A DNA stretch of 64,000 nucleotides from Oscillospiraceae bacterium. GTDB taxonomy: Bacteria > Bacillota > Clostridia > Oscillospirales > Ruminococcaceae. Positions 9,321 to 16,763 of this stretch are shown here, piece by piece (position 1 is the first letter of the stretch; the number at the start of each line of letters is the position of its first letter). A model generated the notes under the pieces. The model made no database searches, was not told the origin of the DNA, and saw only the letters and a list, made by a program, of their open reading frames with translations. The DNA is taken from positions 1-64,000 of the forward strand of contig JAHHUC010000002.1 in the NCBI GenBank assembly GCA_020024215.1. Direction: 5' to 3'. A program made the position numbers and the translations under genes.

Positions 9321-9466
9321 CTTTTTTTGGTGATGTTCACCACTTCAATCCTTTTTTTGCATATATCAGTATTTTTATGCAGAAAAAGAATTGTGTAAGC
9401 CACATTCTATCACAGCTATGGCTTATGTACAAGTAGTTTTTTGATTTAATCTTTTAAAGTGAAACA
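9301..9466. repeat. Direct repeat copy A (promoter and 5' end of SNF gene)
   Basis: This 166-bp segment recurs at 16438-16603 in the same orientation, offset by exactly 7,137 bp. Over 9308-9466 I count two mismatches in 159 positions. It covers the first codons of the SNF gene and its whole promoter region. Together the two copies bracket the higher-GC gene block. Confidence 0.92.
9404..9432 (-). promoter_or_regulatory. Extended -10 sigma-A promoter of the SNF gene
   Basis: On the minus strand, TTGTAC, 17 bp and TAGAAT, with TG one base before the -10. It lies about 85 bp upstream of the ATG. An identical copy is at 16541-16569. Confidence 0.65.
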
Positions 9467-9681
9467 ATCAGAGCACTTTTTAAGCATAAAAAAGGCTGTA
9501 AAATGGCAGTAAGGCTGAAAAAATCAACAGATAAAAAATTATGGCAGATGATAAAAATTTATACTTTGTCTATACATCTCTATCAACATGATATGAATAC
9601 AGCTAAATGCTATGTTATGTAAAATTTATAAAAATACAAATGTCATCAGGCGCAATACCGGAATATATCACATAAACAAAT

Positions 9682-9770
9682 GCCCGAAAATGGTCAGCTG
9701 CCCGATAATGAGCATATGCGCTCAAAAACGGTCACAGCAAGATGGAATTTTAAAAGCGGGCAAACGGCCA
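9682..9770 (+). promoter_or_regulatory. Four 15-bp direct repeats: likely activator binding sites
   Basis: Four 15-mers start at 9682, 9700, 9720 and 9756 and fit a consensus close to GCCCGAAAAYGGTCA. Their start spacings are 18, 20 and 36 bp. The last repeat ends about 114 bp upstream of the -24/-12 promoter, where upstream activating sequences of sigma-54 activators normally lie. The activator encoded at 12732-14168 is the obvious candidate to bind here; that link is inferred. Confidence 0.55.
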
Positions 9771-9883
9771 AAAACAGAAAAATAAGAAATACATGCTTAC
9801 CTTTGCTGTATAAATATGCCTGTAAGGGAAAATAAAGTGATGCAAATGAGAAAAAAGCAAAAAACAAAATCGCTCTTAAAGGT

Positions 9884-9899
9884 TGGCACAATATTTGCG
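9884..9899 (+). promoter_or_regulatory. Sigma-54 (-24/-12) promoter
   Basis: TGGCAC, five bases, TTGCG: a full match to the consensus TGGCACN5TTGCW except the last base, with the invariant GG and GC 12 bp apart. Transcription would begin near 9910, 44 to 47 bp before the alanine-dehydrogenase-type start codon. Confidence 0.88.
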
Positions 9900-9956
9900 T
9901 TATATATAGGCAGAGCTGAGCAAGATCTCAGAATAAAAATGCGGAGGGAATACATG

Positions 9957-11120
9957 ATGAAATTTGGACTTTTGAAAGATATTAAGGTTGGTGAATATCG
10001 CACCATTGTAACACCTGCTGAGGTCAACGCCATCATAGGGGACGGACATGAGGTTTATGTGCAGCGCGGTGCAGGCGAGGGCTCCGGTTTTTCCGATGAC
10101 AGCTATGTGGCTGAGGGCGCCAAGATGCTCGATACAATGGAGGAAATATATGCAGTCTGCGATATGGTGACCAAGGTTAAGGAGCTTGAGCCTTGCGAAT
10201 ACAAGCTGCTGCGTGAAAACCAGATCATATTTACCTGTATCCACCCTGCTGCCCACCCTAAGGAGCTTCAGGCTATATTGGACAGCAGATGCATCGCCTT
10301 CACTGCTGAGGATGCCCACCGCTACGGCTCTCCCAACTGTGAGGCTGCCGGCAAGCAGGGCGCTCTGATGGGATTGGAATCTCTTCAATCCATTCACGGC
10401 GGCAAGGGCAAGTTTGTCAACGGCTTAGGCGGCGCTCCGGGAGTTAAGGCCCTGGTTCTGGGCGGAGGAACTGTCGGACGTGCTGTCACCTCTGTGCTGC
10501 ACGCTCTGGGTGCTTGGGTAACTGTGATGGATGTGAATATCGGCTGTCTGAGAGACATCAAAAGGCAGTTTAATGAGGAGGTCAACACCATGATTTCCAA
10601 CCGCTACAACATCAAAAAGCTGCTGCCTGAGATTGATGTGGTCTACAACTGTGTGAAGTGGCCTAAGGATGCAGCCGATTTCATGATAACGCGTGAGATG
10701 GTGCGCTCTATGGAGAAGGGCTCTGTAATTGTGGATATAAGCAATGACATAGGCGCTATTGAAACCTTCCACGAAACCACACACGATAACCCCCGCTACA
10801 TTGAGGAGGGCGTGGTCCACTACTGTGTCAGCAACATTCCCGGCTCTATTGCCCAGTCCACATCTATCGCTTATTCTGCCTCGGTGCTGCCTCACTTCCG
10901 TTCCATTTTAAACAACGGTGTAGCTGAGGCCTGCGTCAAAGATGGCTTTTTGCGCCGCAGCCTTACCGCCTACAAGGGCTATCTGACACATGAAGAGAGC
11001 AGCGCCATACAGAACCGCCCGTGGATTCGCCCCGAGGACATTTTGGAAATTGCCGATCGCAATCTGGACATGGCCCCTCCTGCAACCGGCACAAGGTCTG
11101 ATAACTTCATAAAGAAATAA
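9957..11120 (+). CDS. Alanine dehydrogenase / PNT-type amino acid dehydrogenase
   Basis: NAD-dependent L-amino acid dehydrogenase of the alanine dehydrogenase / transhydrogenase alpha family, predicted to interconvert an amino acid with its 2-oxo acid and ammonia. An N-terminal catalytic domain is followed by a Rossmann NAD domain (VLGGGTVGRAVTSVLHALGA). Residues that bind substrate in Bacillus Ald are present: Arg15 (GEYRTIVTP), the lysine of TKVKEL, the histidine of CIHPAAHP, and the aspartate of VDISNDIGAIET. The frame is open from 9816, but that start precedes the sigma-54 transcription start. ATGs at 9954 and 9957 follow GGAGGG; 9957 has the better spacing (8 nt), giving 387 residues. 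The substrate could be alanine or a related amino acid. Confidence 0.82.
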   Translation: MKFGLLKDIKVGEYRTIVTPAEVNAIIGDGHEVYVQRGAGEGSGFSDDSYVAEGAKMLDTMEEIYAVCDMVTKVKELEPCEYKLLRENQIIFTCIHPAAHPKELQAILDSRCIAFTAEDAHRYGSPNCEAAGKQGALMGLESLQSIHGGKGKFVNGLGGAPGVKALVLGGGTVGRAVTSVLHALGAWVTVMDVNIGCLRDIKRQFNEEVNTMISNRYNIKKLLPEIDVVYNCVKWPKDAADFMITREMVRSMEKGSVIVDISNDIGAIETFHETTHDNPRYIEEGVVHYCVSNIPGSIAQSTSIAYSASVLPHFRSILNNGVAEACVKDGFLRRSLTAYKGYLTHEESSAIQNRPWIRPEDILEIADRNLDMAPPATGTRSDNFIKK

Positions 11121-11143
11121 ACCGATATAACTGCCTCAAGCTG

Positions 11144-11188
11144 CCTTGGTATGTCAGCTTTGTCAGCTTTTGTACCAAGGTATTTTTT
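11144..11188 (+). terminator. Intercistronic intrinsic terminator
   Basis: CCTTGGTA pairs with TACCAAGG across a 21-base loop and is followed by TATTTTTT. It sits between the dehydrogenase and gltS-type genes, so downstream genes depend on read-through or another promoter. Confidence 0.65.
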
Positions 11189-11278
11189 AAAACAGGCATA
11201 AGTATAGGAGGGTAAACGGCTTTCTGCTGAGAAATGCTCTGCACAGCACATAGCCAAGATAAATTAAGGAGGTAAGCT

Positions 11279-12640
11279 ATGAGCGCTCAAGATGTATTGA
11301 TGGACTTTGCGATTGCGTCCGTATTTATTCTGTTCGGACTTCTGATCCGTGCCAAAGTTTCCTTTGTTCAGAAATTCTTTGTGCCTGCCAGCATGATAGC
11401 AGGCTTCATTGCACTGGCACTCGGCAGCCAGGGATTAAACATACTCCCCTTCTCTGACAGCATCGGCAGCTACCCCGGTGTTCTTATTATCCTGATTTTT
11501 GCTGCCGTCGGACTTAACGGCTTCACATTCTCCAAAGAGGGCTTTAAGTCTGACATGGGACGCATTGGCTCCTATTTTTCCTATAAGGTTCTGGCTCAGG
11601 TCATTCAGTTTGCACTGGCTCCCCTCTTCTCCATCCTTGTGATTTCCAAGATATTTCCCGACATCAATTACAGCTTCGGCCTTCTGCTGGCAGCCGGCTT
11701 TTCCGGAGGACACGGCACCGCCGCCGCTGTTGGCTCAGCACTTAATAAGATGGGCTTTGCCGATGCCACTGATATTGCCATGACCTGCGCCACCGTAGGT
11801 ATTCTCTCGGGTATATTCGGGGGACTTTTCTTCATCAAGCTGGGCACTAAACGCGGCTGGACCAAGTATATTGACAGCTTTCAGTATATTTCCGGCGATC
11901 TGCGCACCGGTATGATAAAGGATGATGAGAATCGCCCCTTTATGGGCAAGGAGACAATTTCCTCTGTGGCTTTGGATCCGCTGGCATGGCACCTTGCCCT
12001 GCTGCTGACCGCCTGCGGAAGCGGCATTGTAATCAACAAATGGATTTTAAAGACGACCGGGCTGGATCTTCCCAATTACCTGCTGGCCTTTTTGGCTGCC
12101 ATATTGATGTTTTTCTTTAACCGCAAAGTCGGAATCTGCCATTATGTTGACGAAAATGTGGTCAACCGCATCTCCGGTACTGCAACTGATTTTCTGGTAT
12201 TCTTCGGCATCGCCTCCATAAAGATTTCTGTAATTGTAAAATATGCCATGCCGCTGGTTCTCTTGCTGATTTTTGGCATTGTGATTGTTGTTGTGACACT
12301 TATGTACTTTGGCCCCGCCATGAACAAGGGCAGCTGGTTTGAGCGCTCCATCTTTGTATGGGGCTATTCCACCGGAGTGTTTGCAATAGGCTTCATTCTG
12401 CTGCGCATAGTGGACCCTCTGAACAAATCCAAAACCTTGAATGACACCGCTTTTGCAGCACCCTTTACCACACCTATTGAGATGTTTGCCTGGTCGATGG
12501 GGCCAATTATGCTGATGAACGGACAGCACTGGAAATTTGTATGCCTCTATCTGGCAATTCTGGCTGCCTGCATTATTGTAAACATAATGTTCAAGTGGTG
12601 GTATCGCAAACTTCCCCTTGATCGTCCGGCAGATGACTAA
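11279..12640 (+). CDS. GltS family sodium/glutamate symporter
   Basis: Membrane transporter of the glutamate:sodium symporter (ESS) family, 453 residues, somewhat longer than the 401-residue E. coli GltS. It has about ten or more hydrophobic segments from residue 5 onward. The repeat-like halves contain the glycine-rich re-entrant stretches LLLAAGFSGGHGTAAAVGSAL and AFAAPFTTPIEMFAWSMGPI. It starts at an ATG behind a perfect AAGGAGGT. It is probably the uptake system for the amino acid used by the neighbouring dehydrogenase and cyclodeaminase-family enzymes. Glutamate itself is not proven. Arginine codons are mainly CGC/CGT, unlike the flanking chromosome. Confidence 0.86.
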   Translation: MSAQDVLMDFAIASVFILFGLLIRAKVSFVQKFFVPASMIAGFIALALGSQGLNILPFSDSIGSYPGVLIILIFAAVGLNGFTFSKEGFKSDMGRIGSYFSYKVLAQVIQFALAPLFSILVISKIFPDINYSFGLLLAAGFSGGHGTAAAVGSALNKMGFADATDIAMTCATVGILSGIFGGLFFIKLGTKRGWTKYIDSFQYISGDLRTGMIKDDENRPFMGKETISSVALDPLAWHLALLLTACGSGIVINKWILKTTGLDLPNYLLAFLAAILMFFFNRKVGICHYVDENVVNRISGTATDFLVFFGIASIKISVIVKYAMPLVLLLIFGIVIVVVTLMYFGPAMNKGSWFERSIFVWGYSTGVFAIGFILLRIVDPLNKSKTLNDTAFAAPFTTPIEMFAWSMGPIMLMNGQHWKFVCLYLAILAACIIVNIMFKWWYRKLPLDRPADD

Positions 12641-12731
12641 AAAATTAAATTTTTCCCTTATGTACGCAGCACTATTTTTATATGATAAAATAATAAAATC
12701 GTGATGAAACGATGGAAAGAGGTGCGCTGCA

Positions 12732-14168
12732 ATGAGGCTGATTGAGGAACTGTTCCAAGGCAAGGGATATATTGACGGCATCACCATCATCAATTTAGAT
12801 GGCGAAATTCTGTTTACTGCCAAATTTAATGAGAAGCTTAATCCGGATGTTATGCAGGATGATACGGTTGGGAAAAACTTCTTTGAGATATATCAGAATC
12901 TTAACCCCGGTACCAGCACCACCATAAAGGCGATGGAGTGTGGTGTACCTGTCTATGTGGAGGATCAGCTGCTGAAGATCAAGGGGAAGGAATCCATCAG
13001 AATTACATCCCTTTCAATCCCAATCAAGCGGGGGGAGCGAACGGTGGGCGCCATCGACCTGTCACTTCAGGAAACAGAGAGCGACGCTGCACCTGATGTG
13101 GTTCCGGTGCAGCTTAGCACATCGGACTTTTCAAAGGACAATACAAAAAAATTATTCAACCAGGACACAGCCCACTTTACCATAGATGACATAATCGCCA
13201 ACGAGAAAAAGATGCGTCAGCTTAAAAGCTATGTCCCGGTGGTAGCAAACTGCTCACTGCCTGTCCTTATTTATGGGGAAACAGGAACCGGAAAGGAGGT
13301 CTTTGCACAGGCCATCCACAATTCCTCTCCCCGCCGGAATATGCCCTTTGTGGCACAAAACTGTGCCGCCTTGCCGGAGACACTGTTGGAAAGCATCCTG
13401 TTTGGCACAGCAAAGGGTGCATTCACAGGCGCTGCCGAGAATAAGGGCCTTTTTGAATTAGCCGACGGCGGAACGCTGTTCTTGGATGAAATCAACTCCA
13501 TGCCCATTTTGCTTCAATCCAAGCTGCTTAGGGTGCTTCAGGATGGCTGCTTCCGTGCCCTTGGCTCCCGATATGTAAAAAGCGTGGATGTCAAGGTGAT
13601 TGCCGCCATAAATGTGGATCCTCTGCTGGCCATTGAAAAGGGACAGCTGCGCCAGGACATCTACTACCGCCTGAGCATGATGTCAATTAACATTCCTCCC
13701 CTGCGTGATCGAAAGGGGGACATTCATTCCTTTATCAAGCTCTATGTAAACAAGCATAATGCAACCTTTCAAAAACAGATCCGCTACATCTCTAAAAATC
13801 TCATTGCCGCTATGGAGTCCTACGACTGGCCGGGAAATTTGCGGGAGCTGGAGCACATCATTGTGTACGGCATGAGCAGGGTGGACAGCATGGAGACTGT
13901 GCTGAAATTAAAGGATATTCAGGATAAGTTCCCACAGCTTTTAAGAAAGCAGACAGAAGCTGCACAGCAGCCTGTCTGTATGCTGCGCCAGACGGATCTG
14001 CCTGTCGGGCCCTGCTCCTTGCGCCAGATTATGCAGGAAATTGAGCGAAGCTTAATCTCAGAGGCATTGGAGGCAACCGGCGGCAATGTGGCCAAGGCAG
14101 CCAGACGTCTTCAGATTCCCCGGCAGACACTTAACCGAAAGATACAGCAGTTAGAGATAAAGATATAA
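12732..14168 (+). CDS. Sigma-54-dependent activator, RocR-like (PAS, AAA+, Fis HTH)
   Basis: Bacterial enhancer-binding protein of 478 residues. Residues 1 to about 115 form a PAS-like sensor domain resembling that of RocR-type regulators (GYIDGITIINLDGEILF; GKNFFEIYQNL). The AAA+ domain has Walker A GETGTGKE from residue 182, the sigma-54 contact loop GAFTGA from residue 229, and Walker B GGTLFLDE. The C-terminus is a Fis-type helix-turn-helix (GGNVAKAARRLQIPRQTLNRK). There is no response-regulator receiver domain, so it is probably switched on by a small molecule bound to the PAS domain. It most likely drives the -24/-12 promoter at 9884 through the repeats at 9682-9770. The start has AGAGGTG 8 nt upstream. 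Confidence 0.92.
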   Translation: MRLIEELFQGKGYIDGITIINLDGEILFTAKFNEKLNPDVMQDDTVGKNFFEIYQNLNPGTSTTIKAMECGVPVYVEDQLLKIKGKESIRITSLSIPIKRGERTVGAIDLSLQETESDAAPDVVPVQLSTSDFSKDNTKKLFNQDTAHFTIDDIIANEKKMRQLKSYVPVVANCSLPVLIYGETGTGKEVFAQAIHNSSPRRNMPFVAQNCAALPETLLESILFGTAKGAFTGAAENKGLFELADGGTLFLDEINSMPILLQSKLLRVLQDGCFRALGSRYVKSVDVKVIAAINVDPLLAIEKGQLRQDIYYRLSMMSINIPPLRDRKGDIHSFIKLYVNKHNATFQKQIRYISKNLIAAMESYDWPGNLRELEHIIVYGMSRVDSMETVLKLKDIQDKFPQLLRKQTEAAQQPVCMLRQTDLPVGPCSLRQIMQEIERSLISEALEATGGNVAKAARRLQIPRQTLNRKIQQLEIKI

Positions 14169-14213
14169 GCCTTTGGAGCTATGGAAGATAAGGTTGAATT
14201 TTTGAAGATTCAA

Positions 14214-15046
14214 ATGAAAAAAAACTGTTAAAAATACTTTGCTGCTTTTGGAAATCCGTGATTTACAGCCTTGGCACAGACTGCTTTATTGTGCCTGCCA
14301 AAATTGCCCCCGGCGGTGCAGCAGGCATTGCGCTATTGATAAACCATGTGACCAACCTGCTTGTCGGTACATTTACACTGCTGAGCAACCTGCCCCTTTT
14401 ATTTTTGGCATGAAAATATCTCAGCTGCAATTTTGCAATCAATACTGCTGTGCCGGTCATCATTGTCCTTGACTTCATTGTTACCCATTTGTGTCCGCTG
14501 TATGCCAAAGATCGGCTGATGGGCAATGGGAAAATCGCAGTAGGCATTGGCATGGGACTTGTATTCATAGCCGGCTGCACCACCGGCGGAACCGACATCG
14601 CCGAATATCTTCTGCAAAAGAAATTTCTATATTTTCCCATTCGGCGGGCACTTCTGATAATTGAGGGCTTTGTTCTGGCCGGCTCCATCGTGGTGTTCCA
14701 GAATGTGGATGCAGGTCTTTTGGGACTTATCAGTGTGTTTGTCCGGACCAAAACCATTGATGCGCTGATGTATGGAAGCATATCGGCAAATCAGGCCATC
14801 ATCATAACCGGGCAGTCCCATTCCGTTTCCAAGCGTATTATTCAGGAATTGGAGCGAACCGCCACCATTTTGAACGGACATGGCGCATACAGCAAAGCCC
14901 CTGTTGATGTTGTGCTCTGCACAGTCAGAAAATCTGAAATTGCAAAGCTTAAAACAATTATCAGCGACTGCGGCAAGGATGCCTTTGTTACAGCAAATGA
15001 AACTGTCGAGGTTCTGGGGCTTGGCTTCAAAGACTTTTCAAAATGA
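14214..15046 (+). pseudogene. yitT-family membrane protein gene, broken
   Basis: The translation from about 14225 to 15046 is a YitT-family protein: membrane segments (SLGTDCFIVPAKIAPGGAAG; LTLLSNLPLLFLA) followed by a C-terminal DUF2179 domain (QAIIITGQSHSVSKRIIQEL). An in-frame TGA at 14411-14413 interrupts it after LPLLFLA; the frame then continues as KYLSCNFAIN, so the stop probably replaces a TGG tryptophan codon. The frame also lacks a normal start: the ATG at 14214 is in another frame and is separated from the protein by a run of eight A, suggesting a second lesion. A GTG at 14450 could start a fragment. TGA is a normal stop elsewhere in the window. Substrate of intact YitT proteins is unknown. 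Confidence 0.8.
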
Positions 15047-15121
15047 GCAGATAAGAACATTTTCAGACTGCACTGTCAGCTTCTTTGAAACAACATAATT
15101 AAATGAAAGGACCTGAAAAAA

Positions 15122-16234
15122 ATGGATGAGAGACTTAACTTTTTGTTCCTGACTGAGGAGGAAGCCATTCAAGCCGGCGCTAAGGATATGGCACACTGCA
15201 TTGAGGTGATGGATGAGGTCTTTCAGCTTATGGGCAAGGGGGATTATATCATGGGAGGCCCAAACCACAACGCCCATGGAATCAAGATCTATTTTCCAAA
15301 GGAAACAAAATTCCCCAATATGCCAATCAAGGGGCCGGACCGCCGCTTTATGGCCCTGCCTGCCTATCTTGGCGGACGATACAACTGCTGCGGACAGAAG
15401 TGGTACGGCTCCAACATTGCCAACCATGAAAAAGGTCTGCCCCGCTCCATCCTGACCACTCTGCTCAATGACCCGGACACCGGCGCTCCCATTGCATTTA
15501 TCTCCGCCAATGCACTGAGCGCAACTCGAACCGGTGCAATTCCCGCAGTAGGCGCCAAATATTTTGCCCGAAAGGATGCAAAGGTGCTCAGTGCCGTCGG
15601 CGCAGGTGTCATCGGGCGTGCCTGTATGTCTGCTCTGATGATTGCCCTTAAAAATATTGAGGAGGTTCGGGTGTATGATCTTAACTATGAGGCTGCCAAA
15701 GCCTGCTGCGACCAGCTGTCCTGTACCTACGGCGTGCGCGCTCTGGCTGTTGGCAGTGTGGAGGAGGCTGTGTGCAAAGCAGACGTGGTCAATGTGGCAA
15801 CCTCCGGTGCTGTCTCACCCGAAATTCGGGATGAGTGGCTTAAGGAGGGTGTGCTGCTAACCTTGCCCGCCGGCGCCAATATCACCGGCAGCACCATGAA
15901 GAAATGCAGAATTGCTGTTGACAATCGTAAGATGTATGAGGCATACGCAAATGAGCTGCGTGGTCTGCCCGGAGGATTTTCTGCCAATCTCAGCGGAATC
16001 TGCGGTTTTATGATGGATTTGCTGGAAAGCAAAGAGCTTAATAATGAGGATATTGTGGATCTTGGTGACGTGGCCAATGGCAGCAGCATTGGCAGAAGCA
16101 ATGACAGCGAGCGGTTCATCTTCATTATGGACGGCATGCCTATTGAGGATGTGGCATGGGGCTGCACCATCTATCAGAACGCTTTGAAACAGGGCTTGGG
16201 AACCAGGCTCAACCTATGGGAGAATATACTGTAA
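15122..16234 (+). CDS. Ornithine cyclodeaminase / mu-crystallin family protein
   Basis: NAD(P)-dependent enzyme of the ornithine cyclodeaminase / mu-crystallin family (370 residues), whose members include ornithine cyclodeaminase, archaeal alanine dehydrogenase and amino-acid-forming synthases. The substrate lysine region (GQKWYGSNIANHEKGLPR), the arginine motif SATRTGA and the dinucleotide loop VGAGVIGRA are present. Where ornithine cyclodeaminase has a catalytic aspartate after the fifth strand, the sequence here reads LPAGAN, so asparagine appears to occupy that position and true cyclodeaminase activity is doubtful. The ATG follows GAAAGGAC. It lies in the higher-GC block and may act on the same amino acid as the dehydrogenase at 9957. 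Confidence 0.83.
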   Translation: MDERLNFLFLTEEEAIQAGAKDMAHCIEVMDEVFQLMGKGDYIMGGPNHNAHGIKIYFPKETKFPNMPIKGPDRRFMALPAYLGGRYNCCGQKWYGSNIANHEKGLPRSILTTLLNDPDTGAPIAFISANALSATRTGAIPAVGAKYFARKDAKVLSAVGAGVIGRACMSALMIALKNIEEVRVYDLNYEAAKACCDQLSCTYGVRALAVGSVEEAVCKADVVNVATSGAVSPEIRDEWLKEGVLLTLPAGANITGSTMKKCRIAVDNRKMYEAYANELRGLPGGFSANLSGICGFMMDLLESKELNNEDIVDLGDVANGSSIGRSNDSERFIFIMDGMPIEDVAWGCTIYQNALKQGLGTRLNLWENIL

Positions 16235-16253
16235 ATTCAAGATATCTTAAATA

Positions 16254-16300
16254 AAAGCCCTGTTCATGCGGCGAAATTTTGCTGTATGAACAGGGGCTTT
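16254..16300. terminator. Inverted repeat ending the amino-acid block
   Basis: AAAGCCCTGTTCAT and ATGAACAGGGGCTTT form a long stem with one bulge. The T-tracts are weak on the plus strand (ATGCTTT) and better on the minus strand (TTTTATTT), so it may act in both directions. Confidence 0.6.
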
Positions 16301-16402
16301 ATGCTTTGGAGGGAATGTTCAATATTCTCTCTGTGCAGCCTTCTTTTCGTTGAGAATATTTTCAATACATTCAGGATTCTCAGTGGACTGAGGCGCAATC
16401 CG

Positions 16403-16457
16403 GCGCCCCAAACAGAAGCCATAATGGGGAAATGCCGCCCTTGGCTTCTTTCTGCAT
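16403..16457 (-). pseudogene. Remnant of the SNF gene 5' end
   Basis: On the minus strand an ATG at 16457 matches the SNF start. After the first codons it jumps, by a deletion of about 104 bp relative to the intact gene, to a stretch (16403-16436) matching 9163-9196 with about four mismatches; that stretch encodes the FPIMVSVWG region in the intact gene. The remnant is out of frame and stops soon after. It marks the far end of the duplicated SNF segment. Confidence 0.72.
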
Positions 16458-16603
16458 CTTTTTTTGGTGATGTTCACTCCTTCAATCCTTTTTTTGCATA
16501 TATCAGTATTTTTATGCAGAAAAAGAATTGTGTAAGCCACATTCTATCACAGCTATGGCTTATGTACAAGTAGTTTTTTGATTTAATCTTTTAAAGTGAA
16601 ACA
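16438..16603. repeat. Direct repeat copy B (orphan SNF promoter region)
   Basis: Near-perfect copy of 9301-9466, in direct orientation. It retains the intact promoter (16541-16569, minus strand), which here drives no complete gene and points toward the 3' end of the cyclodeaminase-family gene. One mismatch removes the closing pair of the small GGTGA/TCACC hairpin seen in copy A. Confidence 0.92.
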
Positions 16604-16723
16604 TTTTCCCGCCTGCTGCAAAAAGTGAAATTTTTAAGCAGGTGTTTTATTTTGCAAATTTTTCTTTATTTGGCTAAATGCACAGCGAATGACAGCCTGA
16701 TACTGTTCAAAAATACTTTTCCG

Positions 16724-16732
16724 TGATATAGT
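16724..16732 (+). promoter_or_regulatory. Candidate extended -10 element for the ABC-F gene
   Basis: TGATATAGT has an extended -10 shape, about 32 bp before the ATG. The -35 region (TGTTCA) is poor. Confidence 0.38.
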
Positions 16733-16763
16733 ATAAGAAAATCTATTTTAAGGGAGGGTAAAA

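Noticed and set aside
11207..11278. Upstream ORF between AGGAGGG and the gltS-type gene
   Set aside because: The only ATG (a 13-codon frame) is too far from the stray AGGAGGG, and no start codon stands at a usable distance.
12047..12823. 258-codon open frame on the minus strand across the end of gltS and start of the activator
   Set aside because: Overlaps two genes with clear family motifs and ribosome sites; no domain is recognisable.
14270..14286. TGGCACAGACTGCTT as a second sigma-54 promoter
   Set aside because: The GG and GC dinucleotides are 10 bp apart rather than 12, and the site lies inside the yitT coding remnant.
9301..16603. Composite transposon or insertion sequence as the source of the repeats
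   Set aside because: No transposase gene, terminal inverted repeats or target duplications are seen; the repeats are native SNF promoter sequence.
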